From positions 1 through 46,825 of the forward strand of contig NZ_JACAOY010000039.1 of the NCBI RefSeq assembly GCF_013385985.1: 46,825 bases of DNA, in the 5' to 3' direction. The translations under genes were made by a program, and so were the position numbers. A model generated the notes under the pieces. The model was not told the origin of the DNA. It did no database searches and was given only the letters and a program-made list of their open reading frames with translations. The DNA comes from Pseudomonas sp. B6002 (GTDB lineage Bacteria > Pseudomonadota > Gammaproteobacteria > Pseudomonadales > Pseudomonadaceae). Below, piece after piece: positions 9,133-17,332 of this stretch; position 1 is the stretch's first letter; each line of letters begins with the position of its first letter.

Positions 9133-9513
9133 ATGCGCTGGTCGTTTTTTGCCCTTGCCGGCCTGATGAGTTTGTCTGCGATCGCCCCCCAGGCCAGCGC
9201 CGATCAGGATTACGCAGTGTTGATCATTTCCCGGGAGCGCCTGGAAGTACCGACCAACTGCGAGATCGGCCTGTACCTCAACGACCAGCTGGCCGGCCGG
9301 CTGTTCCAGGAACAAGCCACCTCATTCAACCTGCCGGCGGGCAACCTGTCGTTGCGCCTGAAGCTGTTGCCCGGCCAGTCCCCTGGCTGCCTGCCGGGCA
9401 TGCTCGCGCCACCGGCGCAGAACATCACCCTCAAGGCCGGTGATGTGCGCAAGCTGCGGATCGCCCAGGGTCCGGACGGCATGTACCTCAAAGCCGCCGC
9501 CCTCGAATACTGA
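9133..9513 (+). CDS. Secreted protein of unknown function in the copper island
   Basis: A 126-residue protein with a clear Sec signal peptide (MRWSFFALAGLMSLSAIAPQASA, cleavage after residue 23), so periplasmic. The mature part looks all-beta with two cysteines, C43 (TNCEIG) and C86 (PGCLPG), that could form a disulfide, and no Met/His-rich copper motif. I chose the ATG at 9133 over 9112 because GGAG lies at 9121-9124 and the signal peptide then begins normally. It stands between copZ and copA but is not obviously co-transcribed with either. I do not recognise a family; a role in periplasmic copper handling would be guesswork from position. Confidence 0.72.
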   Translation: MRWSFFALAGLMSLSAIAPQASADQDYAVLIISRERLEVPTNCEIGLYLNDQLAGRLFQEQATSFNLPAGNLSLRLKLLPGQSPGCLPGMLAPPAQNITLKAGDVRKLRIAQGPDGMYLKAAALEY

Positions 9514-9532
9514 TCCATTCGATCTATCCCTT

Positions 9533-9597
9533 GTAGGAGCCGGCTTGCCGGCGATGGCGGTCTTAAGGGCCTCATCGCCGGCAAGCCGGGCTCCTAC
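9533..9597. repeat. REP pair
   Basis: GTAGGAGCCGGCTTGCCGGC and its near-perfect inverse ending CCGGGCTCCTAC form a long hairpin between the secreted-protein stop and the copA promoter. It may insulate the two transcripts. Confidence 0.85.
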
Positions 9598-9610
9598 AGT
9601 AAATAGCCGC

Positions 9611-9641
9611 TTGACCTTCCCCACAGGTCAAGGTTGATCCT
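9611..9641 (+). promoter_or_regulatory. CueR-dependent promoter of copA-cueR
   Basis: -35 TTGACC (9611-9616), a 19-bp spacer carrying the dyad ACCTT-N11-AAGGT, and -10 GATCCT (9636-9641). It aligns closely, element for element, with the E. coli copA promoter as I remember it (same TTGACCTTCCCC opening and 19-bp spacer). Initiation would fall about 22 bases before the copA ribosome site (GGAGGA, 9658-9663). Confidence 0.85.
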
Positions 9642-9670
9642 AGGGGCAACTTCTCCTGGAGGACTGCCCC

Positions 9671-11872
9671 ATGAATGGATCCACCACCTTTGACCTGCCC
9701 ATCAGCGGCATGACCTGCGCCAGCTGTGCCGGCCGCGTCGAGCGCGCGCTGGGCAAGGTGCCGGGGGTGCAAAGCGTCAGCGTCAACCTGGCCAACGAAC
9801 GCGCCCATGTCGAGGTGCTGGGCCAGATGGACCCCGGTGTCCTGATCGCTGCCGTCGACAAGGCCGGCTACACCGCTACCCTGCCCCAGAGCGAAACCGC
9901 CACCGAGGCCAATCAAGCCGAGCGCCTGCACCGCGAGCGCTGGTCATTGCTAGTGGCGATCGTGCTGGCCTTGCCGTTGGTGCTGCCGATGCTGGTGGAA
10001 CCCTTTGGCCTGCACTGGATGCTGCCCGCGTGGGTGCAGTTCGCCCTGGCCACCCCGGTGCAATTCATCCTCGGGGCGCGCTTCTACATTGCCGCCTGGA
10101 AAGCCGTGCGCGCCGGCGCCGGCAACATGGACCTGCTGGTGGCCATCGGCACCAGCGCCGGCTACGGCCTGAGCATTTATGAATGGCTCACCACGCCTGT
10201 GGGCAGCATGCCGCACCTTTACTTCGAAGCCTCGGCAGTGGTGATCGCCCTGGTATTGCTCGGCAAATACCTGGAAAGCCGCGCCAAACGCCAGACCGCC
10301 AGCGCCATCCGTGCCCTCGAAGCCTTGCGCCCGGAGCGGGCGATCCGAGTGTTTGAAGGCCGGGAGGAAGACGTGGCGATCAATGCGCTGCGGATCAACG
10401 ACCTGGTGCTGGTCAAACCCGGCGAGCGTTTCCCGGTGGACGGCGAAGTGGTCGAAGGCCAGAGCCATGCCGACGAGGCGCTGATCAGCGGCGAAAGCCT
10501 GCCGGTGCCCAAACAACCGGGCGACAGCGTCACCGGTGGCGCCATCAACGGCGAAGGCCGTTTGCTGGTACGCACCCGGGCCATCGGCGCCGAGAGCGTA
10601 CTGGCGCGGATCATCCGCCTCGTAGAAGACGCCCAGTCCGCCAAGGCGCCGATCCAGAAACTGGTAGATAAAGTCAGTCAGGTGTTCGTCCCGGCCGTGC
10701 TGGTGCTGGCGTTGATCACGCTGGTGGGCTGGTGGTTGTACGGCGCGTCGCTGGAAACCGCGATCATCAATGCGGTGGCCGTGCTGGTGATCGCCTGCCC
10801 CTGCGCCCTGGGCCTGGCCACACCGACGGCGATCATGGCCGGCACCGGGGTCGCGGCGCGCTACGGCATCCTGATCAAGGACGCCGAAGCCCTGGAGCGC
10901 GCCCATGAGGTGAGCGCCGTGGCGTTCGATAAAACCGGCACCCTCACTTCCGGCGCGCCGAACATTGCGCACCTGGTAGCGGTGGACGGCAATGACGCCG
11001 CGATCCTGCAACAGGCCGGTGCGCTGCAACGCGGCAGCGAACACCCGTTGGCCAAGGCGGTGCTGGATACCTGCCGCGAGCGGGGGCTGGTGGTCGCCGA
11101 TGTAACGGCCAGCCAATCCCTGACCGGGCGCGGCATCGCCGGCACCCTCGATGGCCGGCAACTGGCCCTGGGCAATCGTCGCCTGCTGGAAGAAAGCGGC
11201 CTCAGCGCTGGCGACCTGGCCGCCCAGGCCAGCGAGTGGGAAGCCGAAGGCCGCACCTTGTCCTGGTTGATCGAGCAAGGCGCGCAACCGCGCGTGCTGG
11301 GACTATTCGCCTTTGGTGACACGCTCAAGCCGGGCGCACTGGAGGCAGTGAACCGGCTTAAAGCTCAACACATCAGCAGCCACCTGCTGACCGGCGACAA
11401 TCGCGGCAGCGCCCGCGTGGTCGCCCAGGCCCTGGGCATCGACGATGTTCACGCCGAAGTGCTGCCCGCCGACAAAGCCGCCACGGTCGCCGCGTTGAAA
11501 AAAACCGGCGTGGTTGCCATGGTCGGTGACGGCATCAACGACGCACCTGCCCTGGCCGCCGCCGACATTGGCATCGCCATGGGCGGCGGCACCGACGTGG
11601 CCATGCACGCGGCCGGCATCACCCTGATGCGCGGTGATCCACGCCTGGTGCCCGCCGCGTTGGAGATCAGCCGCAAGACCTACGCAAAAATCCGCCAGAA
11701 CCTGTTCTGGGCCTTTGTGTATAACTTGATCGGTATTCCACTGGCGGCCTTCGGCCTGCTCAACCCGGTGTTGGCCGGCGCAGCGATGGCTTTGTCCAGC
11801 GTCAGCGTGGTGAGCAATGCGTTACTGTTGAAGACTTGGAAACCCCTGGACCTGGAGGATCAGCGCCCATGA
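9671..11872 (+). CDS. copA: Cu(I)-exporting P1B-type ATPase CopA
   Basis: Inner-membrane copper pump of 733 residues that expels Cu(I) from the cytoplasm using ATP. There is one N-terminal HMA domain (GMTCASC, C16 and C19). The transmembrane metal site is C376-P-C378, the phosphorylated aspartate is D420 in DKTGT, the actuator loop is SGES, the nucleotide-domain motif is SEHPLA, and the hinge is GDGINDAP (D620, D624). The last helices contain YN and MALSS, marks of the Cu(I)-specific P1B-1 subgroup. Many relatives have two HMA domains (about 800 residues); the single domain explains the shorter length. A CueR promoter stands upstream and the stop overlaps the cueR start (ATGA). Confidence 0.96.
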   Translation: MNGSTTFDLPISGMTCASCAGRVERALGKVPGVQSVSVNLANERAHVEVLGQMDPGVLIAAVDKAGYTATLPQSETATEANQAERLHRERWSLLVAIVLALPLVLPMLVEPFGLHWMLPAWVQFALATPVQFILGARFYIAAWKAVRAGAGNMDLLVAIGTSAGYGLSIYEWLTTPVGSMPHLYFEASAVVIALVLLGKYLESRAKRQTASAIRALEALRPERAIRVFEGREEDVAINALRINDLVLVKPGERFPVDGEVVEGQSHADEALISGESLPVPKQPGDSVTGGAINGEGRLLVRTRAIGAESVLARIIRLVEDAQSAKAPIQKLVDKVSQVFVPAVLVLALITLVGWWLYGASLETAIINAVAVLVIACPCALGLATPTAIMAGTGVAARYGILIKDAEALERAHEVSAVAFDKTGTLTSGAPNIAHLVAVDGNDAAILQQAGALQRGSEHPLAKAVLDTCRERGLVVADVTASQSLTGRGIAGTLDGRQLALGNRRLLEESGLSAGDLAAQASEWEAEGRTLSWLIEQGAQPRVLGLFAFGDTLKPGALEAVNRLKAQHISSHLLTGDNRGSARVVAQALGIDDVHAEVLPADKAATVAALKKTGVVAMVGDGINDAPALAAADIGIAMGGGTDVAMHAAGITLMRGDPRLVPAALEISRKTYAKIRQNLFWAFVYNLIGIPLAAFGLLNPVLAGAAMALSSVSVVSNALLLKTWKPLDLEDQRP

Positions 11873-12267
11873 ACATCGGCCAAGCCGCTCGCGCCAGCGG
11901 GCTGAGCGCCAAGATGATTCGCTATTACGAATCCATCGGCCTGCTCAAAGCCGCCCACCGTACCGACAGCGGTTACCGTGTGTACGGCCCGGACGAGGTG
12001 CACACCCTGGCGTTTATCAAACGCTCGCGGGACCTGGGGTTTTCATTGGAAGAGGTCGGCAAACTGCTGGCCCTGTGGCAGGACCGGCAACGGGCCAGCG
12101 CCGATGTGAAAGCCTTGGCGCGCCAGCACATCGAGGAGCTGAACCAGAAGATCCTGGAGCTTGGGCAACTGCGCGATACGCTGCAGGACCTGGTGGAACA
12201 CTGCCAGGGCGATCACCGGCCCGATTGCCCGATTCTCAAGGAATTGGCATCGGGCAATTGCTGCTGA
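11869..12267 (+). CDS. cueR: Copper-responsive MerR-family activator CueR
   Basis: A 132-residue MerR regulator. The N-terminal winged helix is [24 protein letters not shown] with [10 protein letters not shown], followed by a dimerisation coiled coil at about 78-108. The metal loop has C112 and C120 (CX7C), and S77 is serine rather than the cysteine of zinc/mercury sensors; all three positions equal those of E. coli CueR and mean selectivity for monovalent Cu, Ag or Au. Its ATG overlaps the copA stop, so it is co-translated with its own target and feeds back through the copA promoter. P. aeruginosa CueR (PA4778) also lies near a RIO kinase gene. Confidence 0.95.
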   Translation: MNIGQAARASGLSAKMIRYYESIGLLKAAHRTDSGYRVYGPDEVHTLAFIKRSRDLGFSLEEVGKLLALWQDRQRASADVKALARQHIEELNQKILELGQLRDTLQDLVEHCQGDHRPDCPILKELASGNCC

Positions 12268-12300
12268 CACGGATTCATCTGACGAAACACAAAACCAACT

Positions 12301-12418
12301 GTGGGAGCCGGTCCTGTGGGAGCTGGCTTGCCTGCGATGCGGACACCTCGGTCCATCAGTTGCACCGAGGGGATGCTATCGCAGGCAAGCCAGCTCCCAC
12401 AGGATCAGCTCCCACAGC
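12301..12418. repeat. Nested REP cluster
   Basis: Two REP halves in one direction (GTGGGAGCCG at 12301, GTGGGAGCTGGCTTGCCTGC at 12316) are mirrored by two in the other (GCAGGCAAGCCAGCTCCCAC ending at 12400, then CAGCTCCCACAG). An inner ACCTCGGT/ACCGAGG stem lies between them. It separates the convergent cueR and RIO kinase genes and probably acts as a terminator. Confidence 0.85.
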
Positions 12419-12421
12419 GTG

Positions 12422-13321
12422 TTACTGCATCCAAGGCGGTGGCGGTGGCTCTTCCGGGACCTTGCTCGGTGGCGCTTCATCCGCCGCGCGGATCGCCTGG
12501 CGACGCTCTTCGTCCAGCCGCGCCGCTTCGATCTCGCGCATCACGCCGCCCACGTCCGCCAACTCTTCGGGCTCATCAAACTCACCGGTCAACACGCTGG
12601 CCGGGTGCAAGGTGCCGGCTTCGTACAGCGCCCACATCTCTTTGGCGTACTTGGTCTTCTTCAACTCCGGGGCAAAACGCCCGAAGTAGGAAGCCATGTT
12701 GCCCACGTCCCGCTCCAGCATGTTGAACGCGTGGTTGTTGCCCGCCGCATCCACCGCCTGGGGCAGGTCGATGATCACCGGGCCCGTCGGCGTAAGCAGT
12801 ACGTTGAACTCGGACAAGTCACCGTGCACCAGGCCGGTACACAGCATCAGCACGATCTGGGAGATCAGGAAGGCGTGGTATTCACGCGCCTGGTCCGGCT
12901 CCAGCACCACGTCGTTCAGGCGCGGCGCCGCATCGCCGTACTCGTCGGCCACCAACTCCATCAACAGCACGCCTTCAAGGAAGTCGAACGGCTGGGGCAC
13001 GCGAACGCCCGCACCGGCCAGGCGGAACAACGCCGCCACTTCAGCGTTCTGCCAGGCATCTTCGGCTTCTTTCTTGCCGAACTTGGAACCCTTGGCCATG
13101 GCCCGGGCCTGACGGCTGTTACGGACCTTGCGGCCCTCCTGGTATTCGGACGCTTGACGAAAACTTCGTTTGTTCGCCTCCTTGTAAACCTTGGCGCAAC
13201 GCAATTCGTTGCCGCAGCGCACCACATAAACAGCTGCTTCTTTACCACTCATGAGTGGGCGCAGCACTTCGTCGACCAGACCGTCTTCGATCAGGGGTTC
13301 AATGCGTTTAGGAGTCTTCAT
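12422..13321 (-). CDS. RIO-family serine protein kinase
   Basis: Atypical protein kinase of 299 residues, related to archaeal/eukaryotic RIO1. Visible parts: a short phosphate-binding loop SGKEAAVY (25-32), ATP-anchoring K44, hinge MELV (121-124), catalytic loop HGDLSEFN (D168, N173), and metal-binding D185 in IDLPQ. The C-terminus is acidic and ends in a proline run. RIO1 proteins act in ribosome maturation in eukaryotes; the bacterial role is not established. The gene follows the broken thiolase in the same direction 124 bp away, and a similar order occurs near P. aeruginosa cueR. Confidence 0.88.
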   Translation of the reverse strand: MKTPKRIEPLIEDGLVDEVLRPLMSGKEAAVYVVRCGNELRCAKVYKEANKRSFRQASEYQEGRKVRNSRQARAMAKGSKFGKKEAEDAWQNAEVAALFRLAGAGVRVPQPFDFLEGVLLMELVADEYGDAAPRLNDVVLEPDQAREYHAFLISQIVLMLCTGLVHGDLSEFNVLLTPTGPVIIDLPQAVDAAGNNHAFNMLERDVGNMASYFGRFAPELKKTKYAKEMWALYEAGTLHPASVLTGEFDEPEELADVGGVMREIEAARLDEERRQAIRAADEAPPSKVPEEPPPPPWMQ

Positions 13322-13445
13322 CAGCTTTTATTGTGGGTCCTTTATTACCAAATACGCGTATGGCACTCGTTATACGGCAATCGGCTCGCCGGTGGGAGAG
13401 GCTACCGACCGTTGATCACTTAAGAATGCATCCAATATGCCAATT

Positions 13446-14723
13446 TCAGCGTTCAATGATCGCCGTAACCCCCTGCCCGCCTGCCGCACAGATGGAAATC
13501 AGCCCGCGCCCCTTGCCCGCCGCGTCCAGCAACTTGGCCAGGTTGGCGACGATACGCCCTCCGGTGGCCGCAAACGGGTGCCCCGCCGCCAAGGAACTGC
13601 CCTTCACATTCAGCCGGCTGCGGTCGATGGACCCCAAGGGGGCGTCAAGTCCCAGGCGCGTCTTGCAGTAGTCGGCATCTTCTCAGGCCTTGAGCGTGCA
13701 CAAAACCTGGGCAGCGAAGGCCTCGTGGATCTCGTAGTAATCGAAGTCCTGCAACGTCAGGCCATTGCGGGCCAGCAGGCGCGGCACCGCATACACCGGC
13801 GCCATCAACAGGCCTTCTGCGCCGTTGACGAAATCCACCGCCGCCGCCTCACCGTCGCGCAAGTACGCCAGGATCGGCAGGCCACGCTCCTTGGCCCAGG
13901 CTTCGCTGCCCAGCAGCACCAGCGAGGCGCCATCCGTCAGCGGCGTGGAGTTGCCCGCCGTGAGCGTGCCCTTTTCGCTGCGCTCGAACACCGGCTTGAG
14001 GCTGGCGAGTTTTTCCAGGGTCAGGTCGGGGCGCAAGTTGTTGTCGCGGGTAAGACCGAGAAACGGTGTGAGCAAATCGTTCTGCCAGCCCTCGGCGTAG
14101 GCCGCGGCCAGTTTCTGATGGCTTTCCAGGGCCAGCTGGTCCTGCTCGGCGCGGGGGATCTGCCAGGTTTGCGCCATCAACTCGCAATGCTCGCCCATGG
14201 ACAAGCCGGTGCGCGGTTCGCCGTTGCGCGGCAGCTCGGGCTTGAGGTGATGGGGGCGAAGTTGTAACAGGAGTTTTAATTTATCCCCCAACGATTTGCT
14301 GCGGTTGGCCTGCAGCAGGAGTTTGCGCAGCCCTTCGTTCACGCCGATCGGCGCGTCGGAGGTGGTGTCCACGCCACCGGCGATGCCGCACTCGATCTGG
14401 CCCAAGGCAATCTTGTTGGCCACCAGTAATGCTGCTTCCAGCCCGGTGCCGCAGGCCTGTTGAATGTCATAGGCCGGGGTCTGCGGCGACAGGCGCGAGC
14501 CGAGCACGCATTCGCGGGTGAGGTTGAAGTCCCGGGAGTGCTTGAGCACCGCACCGGCAGCCACTTCGCCCAGGCGCAGGCCGTGCAGGTTGTAGCGTTC
14601 GATCAGGCCTTCCAGGGCCGCAGTCAGCATTGCCTGGTTGCTCGCCGTGGCATACGGGCCATTGGAGCGAGCGAATGGAATGCGGTTACCGCCAATGATC
14701 GCTACACGGCGCAATTGAGTCAT
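13446..14723 (-). pseudogene. Thiolase (acetyl-CoA C-acetyltransferase, FadI/FadA2 type) with an in-frame stop
   Basis: The frame encodes 425 codons of a fatty-acid thiolase, but codon 347 is TGA (13683-13685). Reading through, the protein continues in the same frame with no shift: before the stop HEAFAAQVLCTLKA, after it EDADYCKTRLGL, then LAAGHPFAATGG and CAAGGQG to a natural stop. Relatives have tryptophan here, so a single TGG-to-TGA change explains it. The nucleophile C91 (QQACGTG) and H333 (HEAF) precede the stop, whereas the GHP histidine and second catalytic cysteine lie after it, so the truncated product should be inactive. The ATG at 14723 follows GGGAG; a longer frame begins at 14756. 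The alternative explanation is a sequencing error. Confidence 0.85.
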
Positions 14724-14757
14724 GGAAAGCTCCCTGTGGGTTGTGGGTGTAATCATC

Positions 14758-14774
14758 CAGCCTAGCCTAGGCTG
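14758..14774. promoter_or_regulatory. Perfect 17-bp palindrome between thiolase and fabG
   Basis: CAGCCTAG-C-CTAGGCTG: two perfect 8-bp arms with a one-base centre, in the 113-bp divergent gap, 34 bp from the thiolase start and 62 bp from the fabG start. This is the form of a TetR-family operator that would control both transcripts. No regulator gene is adjacent. Confidence 0.55.
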
Positions 14775-14836
14775 ATCGAACGACTACCGCCCCGGGGTGG
14801 TCAACCCTTTGAACCCCAGCTTTCGGAGAGCGTTCC

Positions 14837-16180
14837 ATGTCTGACCGTTATATCGACTTCGCCAACTCAAGCCTCGGCCATCGCCTGGTCGCTGCCCTTG
14901 GCCTGCCGTCACCGGTACGCCTGGAACGCTGGCCAGCCGGGCGCCTGCGCCCCGTTGAAGGAGCCCTGCTACTGGGCGGCGGTGCGCTGACGGCCAAGGT
15001 GCAAGCGTTCGCCCAAAAGCTGACCGACGCGACCTACACCTACGGCGCCGAGGCCTCGACGTGGATTCCCGGACATGGCCCCAAGCTCAAGGCCGTGGTG
15101 TTCGACGCCAGCGACCTGCAACACACCGATCAGCTCAAGCAACTGCGCGAATTCTTCCAACCGTTGCTGAAGAACCTGGATAACAGCGCGCACCTGGTGA
15201 TCCTCGGCCGCGCTCCAGAAACCCTCAGCGATCCTTTTGCCGCCAGCGCCCAACGCGCCCTGGAGGGGTTCAGCCGCTCACTCGCCAAGGAGCTTCGCAA
15301 CGGCGGCGTGCTGCAATTGCTCTACGTCGGCGAAGGTGCCGAAGACCAACTGGAAGGTGCTCTGCGCTTCTTCCTTTCGCCGAAAAGTGCCTACATCTCC
15401 GGCCAGGTCATTCGCCTGGAGGCTTGCGCCACCCCGGTCGAGGATTGGACGCGCCCCCTCGCCGGGCGCAAGGCGCTCGTCACGGGCGCTGCCCGGGGCA
15501 TTGGTGCGTCCATCGCCGAAACCCTCGCCCGCGACGGCGCCGACGTGATCCTGCTCGACGTGCCCCAGGCCAAGGCCGACCTGGAAGCCCTCGCCGCGCG
15601 CCTGGGCGCGCGCACGGTGGTGCTGGATATCTGCGCCGAAGACGCCGCCACGCAGCTGGTGGAACACCTGCCCGACGGCCTCGACATCCTGGTGCACAAC
15701 GCGGGCATTACCCGCGACAAGACCTTGGCCAACATGACCCCGGAATACTGGGACGCCGTGCTGGCCGTCAACCTCAACGCCCCGCAGGTACTGACCCAGG
15801 CGCTGCTCGACAGCGGCACCCTGCACGACAACGCCCGCGTGGTGTTGCTGGCGTCCATCAGCGGTATCGCCGGCAACCGTGGGCAGACCAACTATGCCGC
15901 GAGCAAGGCGGGCTTGATCGGGCTGGCCCAGGCGTGGGCGCCGCTGCTCAAAGCGCGGGGTATCAGCATCAACGCGGTAGCGCCCGGGTTTATCGAAACT
16001 CAGATGACCGCACACATCCCCTTCGCCTTGCGTGAAGCCGGGCGGCGCATGAGTTCGCTGGGCCAGGGCGGCCTGCCCCAGGACGTCGCCGAAGCGGTCG
16101 CCTGGCTCGGCCAGCCGGGCAGCGGCGCGGTCAGCGGGCAAGCGTTGCGGGTGTGTGGGCAAAGCCTTTTGGGAGCATAA
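14837..16180 (+). CDS. High-molecular-weight 3-oxoacyl-ACP/CoA reductase (FabG4-like)
   Basis: Short-chain dehydrogenase of 447 residues with an extra N-terminal domain of about 200 residues, as in the HMW-FabG group (M. tuberculosis FabG4). The N-terminal domain resembles a cofactor-free Rossmann fold. The C-terminal catalytic domain has TGAARGIG (about 216-223), NAG, S340, and Y353-AASK357. It would reduce 3-oxoacyl thioesters. The MaoC gene starts two bases after its stop and the thiolase is divergent. The same set (FadA2, FabG4, HtdX) is adjacent in mycobacteria, suggesting a module for shortening or making acyl chains. The ribosome site is GGAGAG. Confidence 0.9.
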   Translation: MSDRYIDFANSSLGHRLVAALGLPSPVRLERWPAGRLRPVEGALLLGGGALTAKVQAFAQKLTDATYTYGAEASTWIPGHGPKLKAVVFDASDLQHTDQLKQLREFFQPLLKNLDNSAHLVILGRAPETLSDPFAASAQRALEGFSRSLAKELRNGGVLQLLYVGEGAEDQLEGALRFFLSPKSAYISGQVIRLEACATPVEDWTRPLAGRKALVTGAARGIGASIAETLARDGADVILLDVPQAKADLEALAARLGARTVVLDICAEDAATQLVEHLPDGLDILVHNAGITRDKTLANMTPEYWDAVLAVNLNAPQVLTQALLDSGTLHDNARVVLLASISGIAGNRGQTNYAASKAGLIGLAQAWAPLLKARGISINAVAPGFIETQMTAHIPFALREAGRRMSSLGQGGLPQDVAEAVAWLGQPGSGAVSGQALRVCGQSLLGA

Positions 16181-16182
16181 AC

Positions 16183-17031
16183 ATGGATTGGCACACCTTA
16201 GGCAGCACACCCTTCTTGCCGCCGTTGTACTGGCGAGCGGCGCTCAAGCGCAAGATCACCGGCACCACCTTGCCCGAGCAGGGCTTGCGCTGCCGGGTGC
16301 GCATCAACCCCAACGACGTGGCGGCGTATCGCAAGGTCTGTGGTTTCGCCGACAGCCCAATCCTGCCGGCGACTTATCCGCATATCCTGGCGTTCGGCCT
16401 GCAGATGCAGCTGCTCACGGCCAAGAACTTTCCCTTCCCGTTACTGGGGTTGGTTCACCTGAGCAACCGCATCCGCATTCACCGCCCTTTGGGCGGCGTG
16501 AGTGAACTGACGATCAGCGTACAGACATGCAACCTCCAGCCCCACAGCAAAGGGGCAACCTTTGACTTGCTGACCACCGCCGAGGATTCCCTCGGGCTGT
16601 TATGGGAAGCCGAAAGCCGCATGTTGTGCCGGGGCGTCAAGCTCGAAGGCGAGGCGCTGGATAATCCACTGCCCACGCCCAGCCAAATCAGCGAACTGAC
16701 GCGCTGGAAAGCCCCTGCCGATATCGGGCGCCGTTATGCGCGGGTCTCCGGCGACTACAACCCGATCCACCTCAGCGCCCTGACCGCCAGGCTGTTCGGC
16801 TTCCCGCAGGCCATCGCCCACGGCTTGTGGAACACAGCGCATACCCTTGCTGCGCTGGGTGAACATTTGCCCGCTGCCAATATTGAACTGCATGTCGAGT
16901 TCAATAAGCCCGTGCGCCTGCCCAGTGAAGTCACCCTGTATAGCAGCGCCCCCGGTTCCAGCGGCGAGTTGCTGTTGAAAGGCGCGGGCGAACTACAACA
17001 TATGGTAGGCAAGTGGCAGCCGATCGCGTGA
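16183..17031 (+). CDS. MaoC-family (R)-specific enoyl hydratase/dehydratase
   Basis: Double hot-dog protein of 282 residues. The C-terminal half carries the hydratase dyad in GDYNPIH (D191, H196) followed by FPQAIAHGLW; the N-terminal half is a degenerate hot-dog, as in HtdX-type enzymes. It would interconvert 3-hydroxyacyl and 2-enoyl thioesters, complementing the reductase just upstream. The ATG at 16183 uses a GGGAG ribosome site inside the end of the reductase gene, so the two are translationally linked. A longer start at 16153 overlaps the reductase and lacks a site. A strong terminator follows 40 bp downstream. Confidence 0.87.
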   Translation: MDWHTLGSTPFLPPLYWRAALKRKITGTTLPEQGLRCRVRINPNDVAAYRKVCGFADSPILPATYPHILAFGLQMQLLTAKNFPFPLLGLVHLSNRIRIHRPLGGVSELTISVQTCNLQPHSKGATFDLLTTAEDSLGLLWEAESRMLCRGVKLEGEALDNPLPTPSQISELTRWKAPADIGRRYARVSGDYNPIHLSALTARLFGFPQAIAHGLWNTAHTLAALGEHLPAANIELHVEFNKPVRLPSEVTLYSSAPGSSGELLLKGAGELQHMVGKWQPIA

Positions 17032-17069
17032 AAACCACCGATTAATTGTATATATACACCCTAAGTTAT

Positions 17070-17097
17070 AGCGGGTTTTTTTAAGCCCGCTTTTTTA
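17070..17097 (+). terminator. Rho-independent terminator after the fabG-maoC operon
   Basis: AGCGGGTTT pairs with AAGCCCGCT across a T-rich loop, followed by six Ts. It ends the fabG-maoC transcript. Confidence 0.8.
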
Positions 17098-17332
17098 TTT
17101 ATGTCGTTGATTTTTAAAATATATATATCCAGATACATCTACCCTTTATCGCTTTGGTATTAGTCATTAAGCCCTGACTTGAACCCAGTATATAAATCGT
17201 TAATACCAAGTTGAGCATTGTGAGAAAGAGTGCCCGGGTCTGTTATAGCCACACGGACAAACGCATCGCTATCCAAGAAATAACGAGCGTTTGAAAACAA
17301 CCCAAGGTTGTACAGGTGCAAGGAACTCAATC
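17098..17332 (+). promoter_or_regulatory. AT-rich promoter region of the glycine-rich lipoprotein
   Basis: The stretch is much richer in A+T than its neighbours. It contains GTATTAGTCATTAAG (17157-17171), closely similar to a site in the flp/rcpC gap. TTGGTATTA (17154-17162) and TAATACCAA (17201-17209) form inverted arms 38 bp apart. A possible -35 TTGAAC (17179-17184) and -10 TAATAC (17201-17206) are 16 bp apart, with the downstream arm overlapping the -10. The leader would be about 120 bases. Confidence 0.4.

Noticed and set aside
9950-11287. 445-codon open frame antisense to copA
   Set aside because: It mirrors the third-position GC bias of copA, has no ribosome site or domain, and copA is certain on the other strand.
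12161-13423. 420-codon plus-strand frame opposite the RIO kinase
   Set aside because: It crosses the REP cluster, has no motif, and conflicts with an intact kinase and cueR.
13683-13685. TGA in the thiolase as a selenocysteine codon
   Set aside because: Homologues should have Trp here, the position is not catalytic, and no selenocysteine-type stem was seen just downstream.
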